Shown one piece after another: positions 42,417 through 52,925 of a stretch of 64,000 nucleotides of DNA. The notes beneath the pieces were generated by a model. That model did no database searches. It saw nothing but the letters and a program-made list of their open reading frames with translations, and was not told the origin of the DNA. The translations under genes and the position numbers were made by a program. This DNA comes from Lepidostoma basale (lineage: Eukaryota > Arthropoda > Insecta > Trichoptera > Lepidostomatidae): positions 1,205,660-1,269,659 of the forward strand of contig JAHDVF020000727.1 in the NCBI GenBank assembly GCA_022606425.2, in the 5' to 3' direction. The stretch's first letter is position 1, and every line of letters starts with the position of its first letter.

Positions 42417-43448
42417 TTAGGTCCTTACATATGAAATTGGCGTTTTGTATGGGAGGAAAATAAAGTTGATTTTTTAAAATATAATATATTTATTTAATCA
42501 AAGTATGTACCATTGCTATCTATGCACTTTTGCCATCTCATAGGTAGTTCATCGATCCCTTTACTAAAAAAAACCATTCGGACGGGAATCAATAAAATCT
42601 TTGAAGTCGGTTTGGACTGCCCCATCGGAGTTGAATTTTTTCCCTTGCAAGAAGTTATCCAAATTTCGAAAAAAATAGTAATCTGTTGGGGCAAGGTCCG
42701 GAGAGTACGGTGGATGTCTTAGACATTCCAATTGAAGCTCTTCTAATTTGGTAGCCGTCTGTTGTGCAGTATGTGGTCTAGCGTTATCATGAAGCAGCAG
42801 TGGCCTAGAGCGATTAACCAGCCTCGGTTGTTTAGCAGCTAGCTTTTCCATCATGGTTTGCAGTTGCTGACAATAGACATCTGCCGTAATCGTTTGGCCA
42901 GATTTAAGAAAGCTATAGTGAACGACACCAGCACTAGTCCACCAAACGCTCACAAGTAACTTTTTTGCAGTCAATTTTCGCTTGGAGCATGGTTTGGCTG
43001 GTTTGGCAGGGTTCAGCCATTGCGATGAGCGCTTCCGATTATCATACAGGATCCACTTTTCATCACAGGTAATGATTCGATTCAAAATCCCTTCATTATT
43101 GTGCCGGTTGAGTAATGCAACGCAGCAGTCAACGCGCGTTTGTTGATTTGCTTCACTCAATTCGTGAGGTACCCACTTTTCAAGCTTTTTCACCTTCCCA
43201 ATTTGTTTCAAGTGGATTAAAACAGTTTTATCACTAACACCGCAGCCTGCAGCTAACTCGGACGTGGTTTGCGATGGATCCGCTTCCACAATAGCCTTCA
43301 ATTCTTCATTATCAACTTTGGTCTGCGGCCGTCCACGGGGCTTGTTCTGCAGGTCGAAATTTCCAGAACGAAAACGTTGGAACCAAAAACGCACTGTGTT
43401 TTCTTTTGCCAGTACGGCAAAACGCCAATTTCATATGTAAAAACCTAA
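42417..43448 (-). mobile_element. mariner element, cecropia-like, internally deleted
   Basis: Terminal inverted repeats begin TTAGGTCCTTACATATGAAA (left) and TTAGGTTTTTACATATGAAA (right, complement); about 28 of 30 bases match. TA duplications at 42415-42416 and 43449-43450. At 1032 bp it is about 250 bp short of a full mariner: the region between the right end and transposase residue about 55 is missing. It inserted in an S1 SINE. Confidence 0.92.
42494..43400 (-). pseudogene. mariner transposase, N-terminally deleted and frameshifted
   Basis: The transposase cuts and pastes mariner DNA in the nucleus. The reading frame (276 codons to 42564) begins inside the second helix-turn-helix region (VRFWFQRFRSGNF) with no ATG. 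It keeps the linker WVPHELSEANQQ, and the catalytic triad as D111 (ITCDEKW), D203 (LLHDNARPHTAQ) and D238 (PYSPDLAPTDYYFF), with 34 residues between the last two (D,D34D). One extra T in an eight-T run near 42570 (minus strand) causes a premature stop. The next frame restores SKGIDELPMRWQKCIDSNG to the natural end at 42494. The N-terminal DNA-binding part is lost, so it cannot be functional. Features are of the cecropia subfamily. Confidence 0.92.
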
Positions 43449-43586
43449 TATTAAGAAGGTATTGGATATCGGATCGTGTCAAATTGATCATATGATAATC
43501 AACATTGAAAATTCGAATATCGAAATCGATGAGTAATGTTTTAAATAAAATATTTGAAAATACTTTTTTTTTTTAATTAAAATATT

Positions 43587-44005
43587 GTTTTTTCCACATA
43601 TGAATTTATTCCTCATATTTCAGAGGTTTTACGCATTTATCTTCGGGAGAACAAGTATACTGTTTAAATCATTTTTCAAATGATGATAGTATAATTATTT
43701 TTATTAATAATTTTCATTTTGTTGAATCATTCTTTACATCATTACAGCGCGAGCCAACTCAATGAAAAGGGTATAGCTATCATATTGATTCCCATGACAT
43801 GTGATAGGTAGCTAATCTATCGCCATTTTATTGTCATTCGAATTCTACACCAGACCAAAGACAGTGTGACAATCATACTGCCATCATTGGGAATCGAACC
43901 CGGGACCTTCGGGGTAGCAGTCAAAGCACGAAGGTCGTCATATGAAACATGTCGAGACAAATAAAAAGTGGAAAAAACGTTGTTCTAATTATTAAAAAAT
44001 CTTAA
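43587..44005. repeat. HP-A, copy 3, with a SINE S2 in the loop
   Basis: Left arm ATTGTTTTTTCCACATATGA and TTATCTTCGGGAGAACAAGT; right arm GAAACATGTCGAGACAAATA, AGTGGAAAAAACG at 43946-44000. The S2 SINE fills the space between. Confidence 0.65.
43713..43942 (-). repeat. tRNA-derived SINE, family S2, copy 3
   Basis: GTTGAATCATTCTTTACATC to the head complement GGGAATCGAACCCGGGACCT and GGTCGTC. The minus strand has B-box GGTTCGATTCC. Confidence 0.8.
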
Positions 44006-44629
44006 TTTAAATGTAGAATAATATTTACTGTGCTCAAAACATCGCTCGTCGATTTCTTTGTTGGAGTTATGAACTTCAGTATCATCCCTGTAATAAATAA
44101 ACAGAACATTTGTAAACCATGTGTCTAAAATATGTATATAATGTTTAATGAAACATCTTTCTAATAGTCAATTTGGTAGAAAGTTGAAAGCTTGATATAT
44201 ATTTTTAACCAAACTTACAAAAAAATGTACAAAAAGTGTATGCATTTTTTTTATTGTGCTTTGTATCTCGTAACTGCTATTTTGTATATTCAAATACGTA
44301 GATACTAAATTAGCACTGTCTACCAATCTTGCATAACTTTCGTGTGCCTGCATTAATATTCTTTAATTATTGTGACTTTCTAAGTGTCAATTTGCGGTTC
44401 CTTTCTGTTTATGTAAGCCAGCATTGGGATTGTACCGTTGTGGTGTGACACTTGCACAGATTCCGCGCACGCGATCATCGTCCCACTTCGCTACTATTTG
44501 CAATTGAAATTAAAAGTTTTTGAGATCAAATTTGCATAAACAAACATTCGGAAGAGGATCCTCGACCACGTGATGAGAATATATTTGATACAATGTATAA
44601 ATGTGTGCGTATATGGTGTTTTTATTTTA
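44006..44629. other. AT-rich sequence, nothing recognised
   Basis: Includes a GC-richer patch at 44440-44480 with no identified function. Confidence 0.35.
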
Positions 44630-44700
44630 TACTAGCTGACCCGGCAACGCTTCGCTATTGCTAAATTCGAGTACATAAATAAACCCAATATATATTAAAC
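44630..44700 (+). repeat. edge of an unclassified arthropod repeat
   Basis: ACTAGCTGACCCGGCAACGC is a start sequence I recall as common in arthropod repeats. A possible matching end (TTTTATTTATATAGAT) lies at about 49500-49516. The class is not known to me. Confidence 0.35.
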
Positions 44701-44901
44701 AAATACAATTAAAGTTCAATAACAATTCGTTTATTTATTGGATTAAATGCCATGTGTATGGATGCAAAAATGTGTGTCTATATCTTTAAAACAAAGTTTC
44801 AATCCAAGCAAACTCGCTGTGAATTATAAACTTGAATACATATTACTAATGTAATTGAAAAACTATTTTTTGAATATTTTATATGAAATTTAATAATCAA
44901 A

Positions 44902-45025
44902 TAAACAATATTATATCACATTTGCAGAAAACATTCATTATATTAAAGAAACAAAACTCTTGATTTTGTTGTCCATGAAATTCACATCAGAGCCAATAAA
45001 GTAAGTTTCTACGATCGTGATTTCG
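44902..45025. repeat. 124-bp inverted repeat, left unit
   Basis: TAAACAATATTATATCACAT through GAAACAAAACTCTTGATTTT and GTTTCTACGATCGTGATTTC. The same 124 bases occur inverted at 46427-46550 at high identity. Confidence 0.8.
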
Positions 45026-45059
45026 GCACTGCGAGTCCGCTGCCGTGGAATAGTAATAT

Positions 45060-45270
45060 AGATGATAATACTACAAAAGCCTCCCTTCCCGACTTCCACA
45101 ACTGTACACAACTGTCGCCGCTCTGCGCCATTGACCTCCTGCCACTCGTTTAATGTCATCAGACCATCTTGCTTGTGATCTGCCAGAATTTGTGTAGCTG
45201 TTTCTCTTTCGCCACTCCAGGCCAGAAGATCTTATCACCCGTTGTCCTTGCTTTATGACCGATCCCATTC
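45060..45270 (-). pseudogene. non-LTR retrotransposon tail, seventh lineage, minus
   Basis: The minus strand reads SGRSQARWSDDIKRVAGGQW, RRAATV, the RPQxRWxDD...A...W.xxAxDR signature. Followed by the inverted-repeat unit. Confidence 0.65.
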
Positions 45271-45522
45271 CATTTAAACATTAGTTATTTTACACGCTGC
45301 ATCGGCAACTTTGGTCCGATCTTTGATTCATCAATTTTGGGCCCTGGAATTAAAAAAAAAAAAATTTGAATTGCCATAAGGCAGACACCGAAGAGGCAAA
45401 ATTTAAATTTCCATACAATGAATGAATTACAACTGTTTTTCACTTGTTTGCTGAAGATATTCTTCATATAAAAGGCAGTTCATGCTATATGCATAATAAT
45501 AATTAGGCTAATTTGTCAAATT

Positions 45523-45970
45523 AACTAACTAACTAACTAACCATCACGCCGTCTCCCCGAAAGTGTAAGCAGAGAGAATGGACTGTCACACTTTTACTGA
45601 TGCGGCACTCCATCCTTCTCTTTTCGCCCCGCGGGAGACGCGGTGTGATGGGTTGCGAACCTCATCGCCACCAATAGGCATCTCCCGCGCACACTTCGAT
45701 CGTCCAACACCCACAAAATAAATCTAAAACAAATAATATAAAATACAATGATATAAAATAAAATAACAAAATAAAAATAATTTTACACAAAATGTTCTTT
45801 TTAGACGGTGCACATATTGTCTATTTAATTTATAATATGTTCCACGTATCCACTGTTTTTTAATTTAGCACATAATGTAATAACACATAATGTTTTTTTC
45901 GATGTTGCACATGTTGACTTGGACAATCCGGACTTTTGTGTTTATTTAATTTATGTTACACGTATCCACC
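45523..45970 (-). repeat. S5: SINE-like element with a LINE-A tail, copy 2
   Basis: (AACT)n tail complement at 45523-45540, LINE-A terminus, then TCGCCCCGCGGGAGACGCGG and GATGGGTTGCGAACCTCATC as in copy 1. The far end duplicates the TTTATGTT(A/C)CACGTATCCACC block. Confidence 0.75.
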
Positions 45971-46149
45971 ATTTTTTAAATTATCTGTAATAAGGCACTT
46001 AACCAGCAAGAACTTAAAAATAATATTGAAGAAATTATTCAAATTGTTATTGGAACAAATGAAAAATTTATTTCTACACCTGTCAAAATTCTTTACAAAA
46101 ACGATAAAACAAATAAAACCTTTTAATCTGATTAATTTGATTAATTTGT

Positions 46150-46345
46150 CAAATTAATTAAACTAATCAGATTTTAAAGGTTGGTCATGTTAGAAGTCGG
46201 AGGAATCGACATGCGTGTATGACTCGTTGTATGAATGTGGAGGAAGCTAGAGAGGTTTGCCAGGATAGAGTAGTGTTATGGTCCATTCTCTCTGCCTACC
46301 CCTGTGGGGAAACGGCGTGATGGTTTGTTTGTTTGTTTAATTTGT
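46150..46345 (+). repeat. LINE-A 3' terminus, TTTG subtype
   Basis: Starts AGATTTTAAAGGTTGGTCAT and ends CGGCGTGATGG(TTTG)n. Nearly intact KVGHVRSRRNRHACMTRCMN, VEEAREVCQDR. Confidence 0.8.
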
Positions 46346-46426
46346 ATAATCGCCGTTTTCGTGAATAGCTCACCTCAAGGGCGCTTTGACATTGTTTTTA
46401 GTCACGAAAGGTGCATGTGACAACAG

Positions 46427-46550
46427 CGAAATCACGATCGTAGAAACTTACTTTATTGGCTCTGATGTGAATTTCATGGACAACAAAATCAAGAATTTTG
46501 TTTCTCTAAACATATGAATGTTTTGTGCAAATGCGATATAATATTGTTTA
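46427..46550. repeat. 124-bp inverted repeat, right unit
   Basis: Reverse complement of 44902-45025. Confidence 0.8.
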
Positions 46551-46799
46551 TTGATATACAGACAACCGTTGTTAACATTTTATGCGATAATTTGAAAAGG
46601 TGGGTTTTTAGGTGATATTTAAAGTCTGTCGGATTGTCAATGCATCTGAGGCGTGCAGGAAGCATATTTCAGGCGGACGAACCTGCTACTGTGAAAGCCC
46701 GAGCAACACAAAATTCAGATATGTAGGTGGCACGTTTGGGAATGTGCTTAATTATTGTCTATAAACTGTAAATTTAAAAACCTTACCTGAAATTAATAA

Positions 46800-47320
46800 T
46801 GGAATATTCATATATGAATGAAAACTACTAAAAGTAGCTTATGTGTAATGTAAAAATGTAAAAATGTAATGTAAAAATTACTTTTAAGTTGATCAGATTG
46901 AAGTTTTTGGTTCGACATCATTATTAAATCATTAGGGAGTTTATTAAATTCTGTAGAGGCTATAAATTGTAAGGATTTTACACCGAATCTAGTTGAACGC
47001 AATGCTTCTTATTCTGTGAGCGCGTATCATGTTGGTGTACGTCCGTATTGAATATTGGTCGAGTATTAGAGTGCGTTGATGACTTTATTATTTGTAGTAT
47101 AGTTTTAGTGATCTCTAATTTTGGATGGATTTGAAATGGAATTATTTTCGTCTGAGAATATAGGGCCCTTACATGAGTGTACCACGGTAGACGGAAAATA
47201 TTTCTAACAGCCCGATTTTGGATCACCTGAATCTCAGTAGCTTTCTTCTTTGTAATAAAGCCCCAAATACAGGAAAGGTAAGACAGATGAGAATGTATCA
47301 TGGAGTAGTAAACATAAATT
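46800..47320 (-). pseudogene. Jockey-type non-LTR reverse transcriptase C-terminus, minus
   Basis: The minus strand reads MIHSHLSYLSCIWGFITKKK, ATEIQVIQNRAVRNIFRLP, then after a frameshift STEFNKLPNDLI. The HSHLxYxxxIWG and LQxLQNRAxRxI motifs identify the thumb/connection region of Jockey-superfamily elements. Broken near 46980. Confidence 0.75.
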
Positions 47321-47334
47321 GTCTATATTCTTAC

Positions 47335-47470
47335 GCATATATCGAGGTGTGGGATCCATCCTCTGGACATGCGAACTCCAGTATCTTCTGCGTTGTTTTC
47401 CCCATCCTCTGCACATGCGCAATCCATTATCTTCTGCGTTGTCTTCCCCATCCTCAAGCAAATGAAATAA
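47335..47470 (-). pseudogene. scrap of a non-LTR tail with local duplication
   Basis: The minus strand reads GWGKQRRRYWSSHVQRMDPT, as in the 1340-1695 lineage. The segment CTTCTGCGTTGT(T/C)TTCCCCATC is duplicated in tandem with a 51-base period. Confidence 0.5.
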
Positions 47471-48560
47471 CCTGAAATCAATTTAATTATCTTTGAATAT
47501 TTTAAATCTCAGCATAATGTAGAATTTAATGGCCAAAAATGGAATATTACTGGACTCTTCCAACTGAAGCAGCTAATGCTGCATATAAGGATATGTTTAC
47601 CTATCACAGCATTTGTTTTCTGAGAAAAACTAAAAAAGCTGAAGTAACTCATAGTGTATTTGGGTATGTGTGCTGCTGGAATTACTCAGTGGAATGGAAA
47701 ATAAAGAAGAATTGCAACATGCATATGCACCAATATGGCTCATTAACAAAATAATTTCAATCCCAATACAAAAATATCCCCATTAGACCAGTGGTCTCTC
47801 ACAACCAGGCAATAATTTTATCAAAACTTAATATCTAATCCCAAAGATATAGATTTTCGCCCTGCCAGAACAATTTTACATTAAAATAACATTATTAAAA
47901 TAGATTATACCAATTAACTATTTATTACACAACGAAACGTCATAACCTAAAATGACACGTAAGTAAAACGAATAAATGGATATTGTATATCATTAGAACT
48001 TTCTTGTCGTTGCTGTGGTCATTTTAATATTTCCCTGACCAAAGTACGTGTATAAAGAACACCTTTATGTTTGAATTCATCAAATGTCATATTAATTGTA
48101 TTTTAAATAACTAATTAAAATCATAATAATAAAATAACATTAATAAAATAGCGCAATACCATTCAAAATTCTGCCAGTTTCCGCTGTGTAGTTTCTTCAT
48201 ATTCTTGTAGAGCTTCGACGTCCAATATTTTATATTTTCGCTATCATCCTTTGAAATAACCTGAAAGCTTAGTTATCATTAAGTAATCACCGTCGAACGT
48301 AAGAGAAACGAATAAGTTTCAGCCACACGAAAAAATAAGATTTCATGCATAACCTCAAAATGACGCGTAAAAATTATACTCGCCAAAATTTGGAAGTCTA
48401 CGACGTACAATTTGACAGTTATAATTACTTAAATACAGAAGAAACTGTATTCATTTCAACGGCAAAAGTAACTATTTAAATACTCACCGTAAATACTCAA
48501 CAAAACCGTTCACTTCCATAGATGACAGACATCGTTTACATAGATGACGCGACTAACGAT
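47471..48560. other. unassigned sequence
   Basis: A 71-codon plus frame at 47539-47754 is unsupported. AACCTAAAATGACACGTAA and AACCTCAAAATGACGCGTAA form a diverged direct repeat about 400 bases apart. Confidence 0.3.
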
Positions 48561-49159
48561 TAGGGATGTGCGATGTGCGATCGACTCACTTTGGTGAGCG
48601 GGTGAGCGATGATCCATAAAAAAAGAGCGGCAGCTCAATGATCCGCTGGGTGAATCGTATATTCGACTCTTTTTAGTGAGCTGTTTAGGGATCTGAGTTG
48701 AACGGTTTCGCTCAACAAAGTGAGCCGATTCATTTTTTTTCGGTGATCGAAATCAAATTTTTTGGTTGAGGAGCAAAAAAAAAAAAGGTCACCAATAATT
48801 TTTTCCGGCAATCGAAATCCAAATTTTTGGTCGAGGAGCAAAAAAAAAAGTCACCAATAATTTTTTCCGGCAATCGAAATCAAAATTTTTGATCGAGGAG
48901 CAAAAAAAAAAAAAAAAGGTCACCAATAATTTTTTCCGACAATCGAAATCAAATTTTTTGGTCGAGGAGCAATAAAAAAAAAAAAAGGTCAAAATAATTT
49001 CAACTCAAAATTGTGAACCGTGGATCGTTAAAAAGAGTCGGCTCACTTGGCAAAACGACTCATCTAAGCGAGTCGTGAGTCGTGAAAAAGAGTCGACTCA
49101 CTTTGCTGAGCGATTCATTCAGATCAGATCCCTGAGATGAGTCGTTTTGCCCATCCCTA
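48561..49159. mobile_element. inverted-end element with TAGGGATG ends
   Basis: Left end TAGGGATGTGCGATGTGCGA; right end complement TAGGGATGGGCAAAACGACT. GACTCACTTTG(G/C)TGAGCG motifs recur in both subterminal regions. Possible flanking repeat TAACGAT, offset by 3 bases on the right. Looks like a hAT-type non-autonomous element of about 600 bp. Confidence 0.6.
48729..48990. repeat. four tandem units of about 65 bp
   Basis: GAGGAGCA recurs at 48768, 48833, 48895 and 48964 (spacings 65, 62, 69). Each unit has ATCGAAATC, a T-run, GAGGAGCA, a long A-run and GTCACCAATAATTTTTTCC. The A-run length varies (9 to 15), which explains the spacing. Lies inside the element at 48561-49159. Confidence 0.9.
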
Positions 49160-49539
49160 CAGTAACGATGACCACACAAAGAGTCAAAATAGCGATGCAA
49201 AACGTGCGTGTATTATTAAAGAACGCCACGCTAAGAGTCAAATAAGCAACTAATTTGCATCTTATAACGCCAAGCGAATATAGACTCTAAAGATCGATAC
49301 TCAGGTGATACGAATATGAATGTCTATACTCGCTCGCACTACGAAAATTTATAAATTTACAAAGTTAATTAGAGCTCGATTAATAACAAAAATATGCCTA
49401 TGCCCACCTATGTCTATCTATTAAGGAAGTGTATCAATATGAAAACGATCTGCCCAGGAATAACCCCGGAATCAGTCCACACACACCCGGAAGATTGCCT
49501 TTTATTTATATAGATATTATATTATTACAGGATGCTTCT

Positions 49540-49632
49540 TTATTGTTTCTTGAAGACTGATATTAAACTTATTATTAAATTATAAAAACTTCTAGAAAAC
49601 AGACGTTTTCACTCGTATAAATTATTAAAAAT
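49540..49632. repeat. HP-B element, right end only
   Basis: TTATTGTTTCTTGAAGACTG, then AAACTTCTAGAAAACAGACG. Confidence 0.55.
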
Positions 49633-50086
49633 GGAGCTTTTTCAATTTTGATATGAATTTCTTTCATATTCACCATTAATCTGTGTTGTGGATTCATAAT
49701 TGAACAATATATTTTTATTTGTAACATAACACTTTATAAAATGTTGTGTTACAAAGAAGAAATATTGATCAATTCATAAGAATTACTTAAAAATAACATT
49801 GGTACGAAACAGTTCAATTGTGGTGTATTATAAATATATTTTATTAATGTCAACAATAAGAAACATTTGATTCTTAGCAATGTTTGTTTTTCTCTAATTT
49901 AACTAATATATTTTTTAACCATATAAAGTTTAGAAACCACCACCGTTTATTTAAAAAATAAAACATAAAAAGTGTTTTAATTCATTCCTGTTATTCCGAG
50001 GCATAAAGTGCCCTGGATTGAGAATCAGAGCTCTAAATCAATCAAAATTAAACTAAATAATTTTTGTGTATTTTAATTTCAGCAAA

Positions 50087-50227
50087 ATGAAGTTCCTGGT
50101 CTGTTTATTCGCCGTTGTAGCCGTGGCCGTCGCCTTCCCCCAGAGGGATGGAGCCGCATTTACCAATGAAGCTATCATGCAGGCCCAGAATACTTTCCTC
50201 ATCCCCAAGGACGCTGAAATCCAAAAC
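50087..50227 (+). CDS. small secreted peptide, coding exon 1 (signal peptide)
   Basis: Encodes residues 1-47 of a 94-residue protein. The ATG at 50087 follows the acceptor TTTTAATTTCAG (AG at 50081-50082) by four bases, so the 5' UTR is spliced. An ATG in frame at 50066 lies in the intron and is not used. The first 17 residues, MKFLVCLFAVVAVAVAF, are a typical signal peptide with cleavage expected near AVA-FP. The mature N-terminus is PQRDGAAFTNEAIMQAQNTF. The exon ends at a codon boundary before GTGAGT (50228). There are no cysteines in the mature part. Base composition is clearly coding (GC-rich third positions). I do not recognise the family; abundant haemolymph, cuticle or immune-induced peptides are possible. 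Confidence 0.88.
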
Positions 50228-50437
50228 GTGAGTCAAAAGGACGATCATTTATACTTCCACGTAATTTTCTTCCGATATTTAAAAACATGTACGACTATTT
50301 AATAGTAGCAAAATTATGCAGCCAATTTAATCTTTAAAAATGTAATAAAAGAACTCCAACGTTCGATCCAAGATGGCGGAAATTTGGGGAACGTTTTTTT
50401 TACCATATTTTGATATGTCAGAATTGTACTAAAAGGG

Positions 50438-50845
50438 ATTTAACTAACTTACCATCACACCGTCTCCCCGAAGGGATAGGCAGAAAGAATGAAAGAAGAA
50501 ACGGCCACACTTTTCTTTCTTGGCATATTTCTCTCCCTTCCTCAACGTTCATACATGGTGTAATGCACCCACCTACATTTCTCCGACTCCTCACGTGGCC
50601 GACATTCAATATTTGATTTATTTGATCGTGCCACATTTTCCTCGATCTCCGTCTATTTCTAGTCCCATTTACATCGTTGACATACACTTTTTTTTACAAT
50701 TCTGTCCGTCCAAACCATCTTAATGATCGGTAATAGCGTGTGATTTTTCATTTTTCATTCGACACTCTATCATACACAGGTTTTTCACACATTCGCCAAA
50801 GAGATCTCATTTTTACTCCAATTATTCTACTTTCATCTAAAAGGT
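50438..50845 (-). repeat. LINE-A 3' end, minus
   Basis: TAACTAACTTACCATCACAC begins it; the minus strand reads YVNDVNGTRNRRRSRKMWHD and QINQILNVGHVRSRRNVGG. Confidence 0.8.
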
Positions 50846-51106
50846 GTTCTTTTAAAATCTTCCTTTTTTCTTGCCTGTATAGGGTATTACGAGTATAATT
50901 TTTAGCAATAGACGATAATTTATTATATTTAAAAAAATTATCTATCGTATATAACGATTATGAAGTGACAATCTGAATATATACGAGTAGATGATACGTT
51001 GCATATAATTGTGAAGTATTGTATATTTTGCAATTTAAATTAAAACTATGATAATTGAAATTGATTGCATAGATTTTCATGGTTAGTAGGAATATGCTCT
51101 TTGGAA

Positions 51107-51220
51107 TCTTGGGTATATCCGTATAACATGTCATAAATTATTAAGTACCCTGATGACGGAGACTGTTACGATCTCCGAAACGTTGGTCTAAAGAGACAAA
51201 TTACACGGATATACCCAAGA
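51107..51220 (+). ncRNA. hammerhead-like motif (HP-F, copy 2) with a 16-pair distal stem
   Basis: CTTGGGTATATCCGT (51108-51122) pairs perfectly with 51205-51219, one more pair outside. Between them: TACC, CTGATGA (51150-51156), extra C, stem GGAGA/TCTCC, GAAAC (51177-51181), GTT, then GGT, which can pair with the leading ACC. This gives a complete type I layout: long helix I, short helix II, minimal helix III. The cleavage triplet is GUU. No mirrored arm competes for folding, unlike the palindromic families. Confidence 0.6.
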
Positions 51221-51329
51221 CCCCCAAAAAACATTTTTCGAACTGATTTACTGCTAATGAATAAGCAATAATTTGATTAGATGAAAAAATTATAATAATA
51301 CAGATTTCTATAGTTAGAAAGTTTCAATC

Positions 51330-51745
51330 CTGGGATTGGTTTGCATTAATTTCTTCTATTCTTCTCTTCCATTCTTCCCTGTCTTGTGCGTCCACCAACG
51401 GCTCATCCAGGTACTCTCAGCGTGGGCGTCCCCTAGAGTTTGCCCCCTCGGTCATACCCTCCATTATGGCATGCAAGAGACCTTCTTGACGTATTACATG
51501 GCCGATCCATCTTGCACGCCTTTCGGACAAGGTCTTGAGCAGGTGCCTTCCTCCTTCGATTCTTTGAAGAACCTCCTCGTTCGTGATCTCTCCAGGAAAT
51601 TCCTAATAGTCTTCTATAGGACCACATCTCAAAAGCCTCTAGTCTCCGTTTATCTCTTTCGGATAGGCACCATGTCTCGCAGCCGTACATCAAGATACTC
51701 CATACATAGGTCTTGATGAGGAGTATTCTCAGATTTCTATACTTT
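51330..51745 (-). pseudogene. non-LTR retrotransposon 3' end, eighth lineage, minus
   Basis: The minus strand reads MYGCETWCLSERDKRRLEAF, EMWSYRRLLGISWRDHE, then in shifted frames DLVRKACKMDRPCNTSRR and EEWKRRIEEI. Broken tail of an RT protein. Confidence 0.75.
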
Positions 51746-52103
51746 CATATATAATTACAAAATTGTATGGCAGCATTTTTTATCTAAAGATGACGTAATT
51801 GTTGTTGTGAGAATGCTCAAGGCAGTAATAACTTGGAATTGAAATGTGACAAGGATGAGTATTGCCGACCGAGTGAAAGTATTCTGCCATTAAGCGCGAA
51901 TTGTATGTATCTTCAACCTGCTACATCGTCCATATTATTATGATATAACAGGTGTCGTAAAAAGATTTCAGTCATCGAATTTAAATAAGTACATACTGCA
52001 ACACATATATGCTAATGTAGATATTTTAAATTTCGCATAGTAAAAGCTATAAAATGTATCATTAAAGGGAATGTAACATATATTTGATTATTATTATTAT
52101 TAT

Positions 52104-52348
52104 TATTTTGTTGAATCGCTCTTTACATCATGACAGCTTGAGCCAAATCGATATAAAGGGTATTTATAGCTATCATATTGATTCTCGTGACATGTATAGG
52201 TAGCTATTCTATCGCCATTTTATTGTCACGTGAATTCTACACCAGACCAAAGACAGCGTCACAATCACACTGCCCTCGCCGAGAATCGAACCCGGAACCT
52301 TCGGGGTGGCAGTCAATGCACTTATCACTCGGCCACCAAGGTCGTCAT
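52104..52348 (-). repeat. tRNA-derived SINE, family S2, best copy
   Basis: On the minus strand: GACCTTGGTGGCCGAGTGAT (A-box TGGCCGAGTGA) and GGTTCCGGGTTCGATTCTCG (B-box GGTTCGATTC), spaced as in a tRNA; the head resembles a serine- or leucine-type tRNA. The body has ATGGCGATAGAATAGCTACC and ends in (AAT)n. Confidence 0.88.
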
Positions 52349-52925
52349 TATATATTCAATAATTATATAAATAATTATTAAATAATTATTTATATAATCC
52401 TCATAAATTGGTGTCGACGGAACATATAGATACATTTATTTATTTATTTATATTTTACCTAAAATAAAAAAGCTTTTGATTATTTATGATTCTATAATGT
52501 GTTTTTAGAAAACCAATCAAAATATCAAAAATATGTCTAATTTTATTAGACGTTTTAATATGAATAATATATTTCAAAACTTTTCAGTTGAATTTTATTT
52601 ATTTATTTTACAAACAAGCAATAGTATTATTGTATTGCCTATGAGTAAATAACTCATTGTGGGATTACTTATTAATTGGCTTTAAGAAAACATGCTTTAA
52701 GGAAGATTTTTTTTATAATAGTAAAGAAATGTATTTTTTCTTATTTTTCAAACGGTATTTAATATATTATGTATTTATCTTGGTTTTTATTTAAACTTCT
52801 AATTTTAAAAGACAACAACCAAAAATATAGATATTATTTTATAATGAATGTTATGAGGAATGATAAGAATCAGAAGTTTTATTTAGAATTATTAGATAAT
52901 ATATTAGAATTAATAGATTTCGAAA

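Larger units (their letters stand above)
37749..50082 (+). other. possible first intron of the secreted-peptide gene
   Basis: If the leader exon is correct, this 12.3 kb is an intron. It carries degenerate HP-B copies, SINE S2 and S1 copies, a mariner, LINE fragments and a 44.6-49.5 kb region of nested repeats. Stretches 38071-39116, 39266-40084, 40783-41269, 41546-42264 and 49633-50082 are AT-rich with nothing recognised. Confidence 0.35.

Noticed and set aside
42513..42722. Plus open frame across the mariner
   Set aside because: It is the antisense shadow of the transposase C-terminus.
48635..48992. Minus open frames with repeated CSSTKKFDFDCRK as a repeat protein
   Set aside because: These are translations of the A-run-containing 65-bp tandem repeats inside a transposon-like element; unit lengths are not multiples of three throughout.
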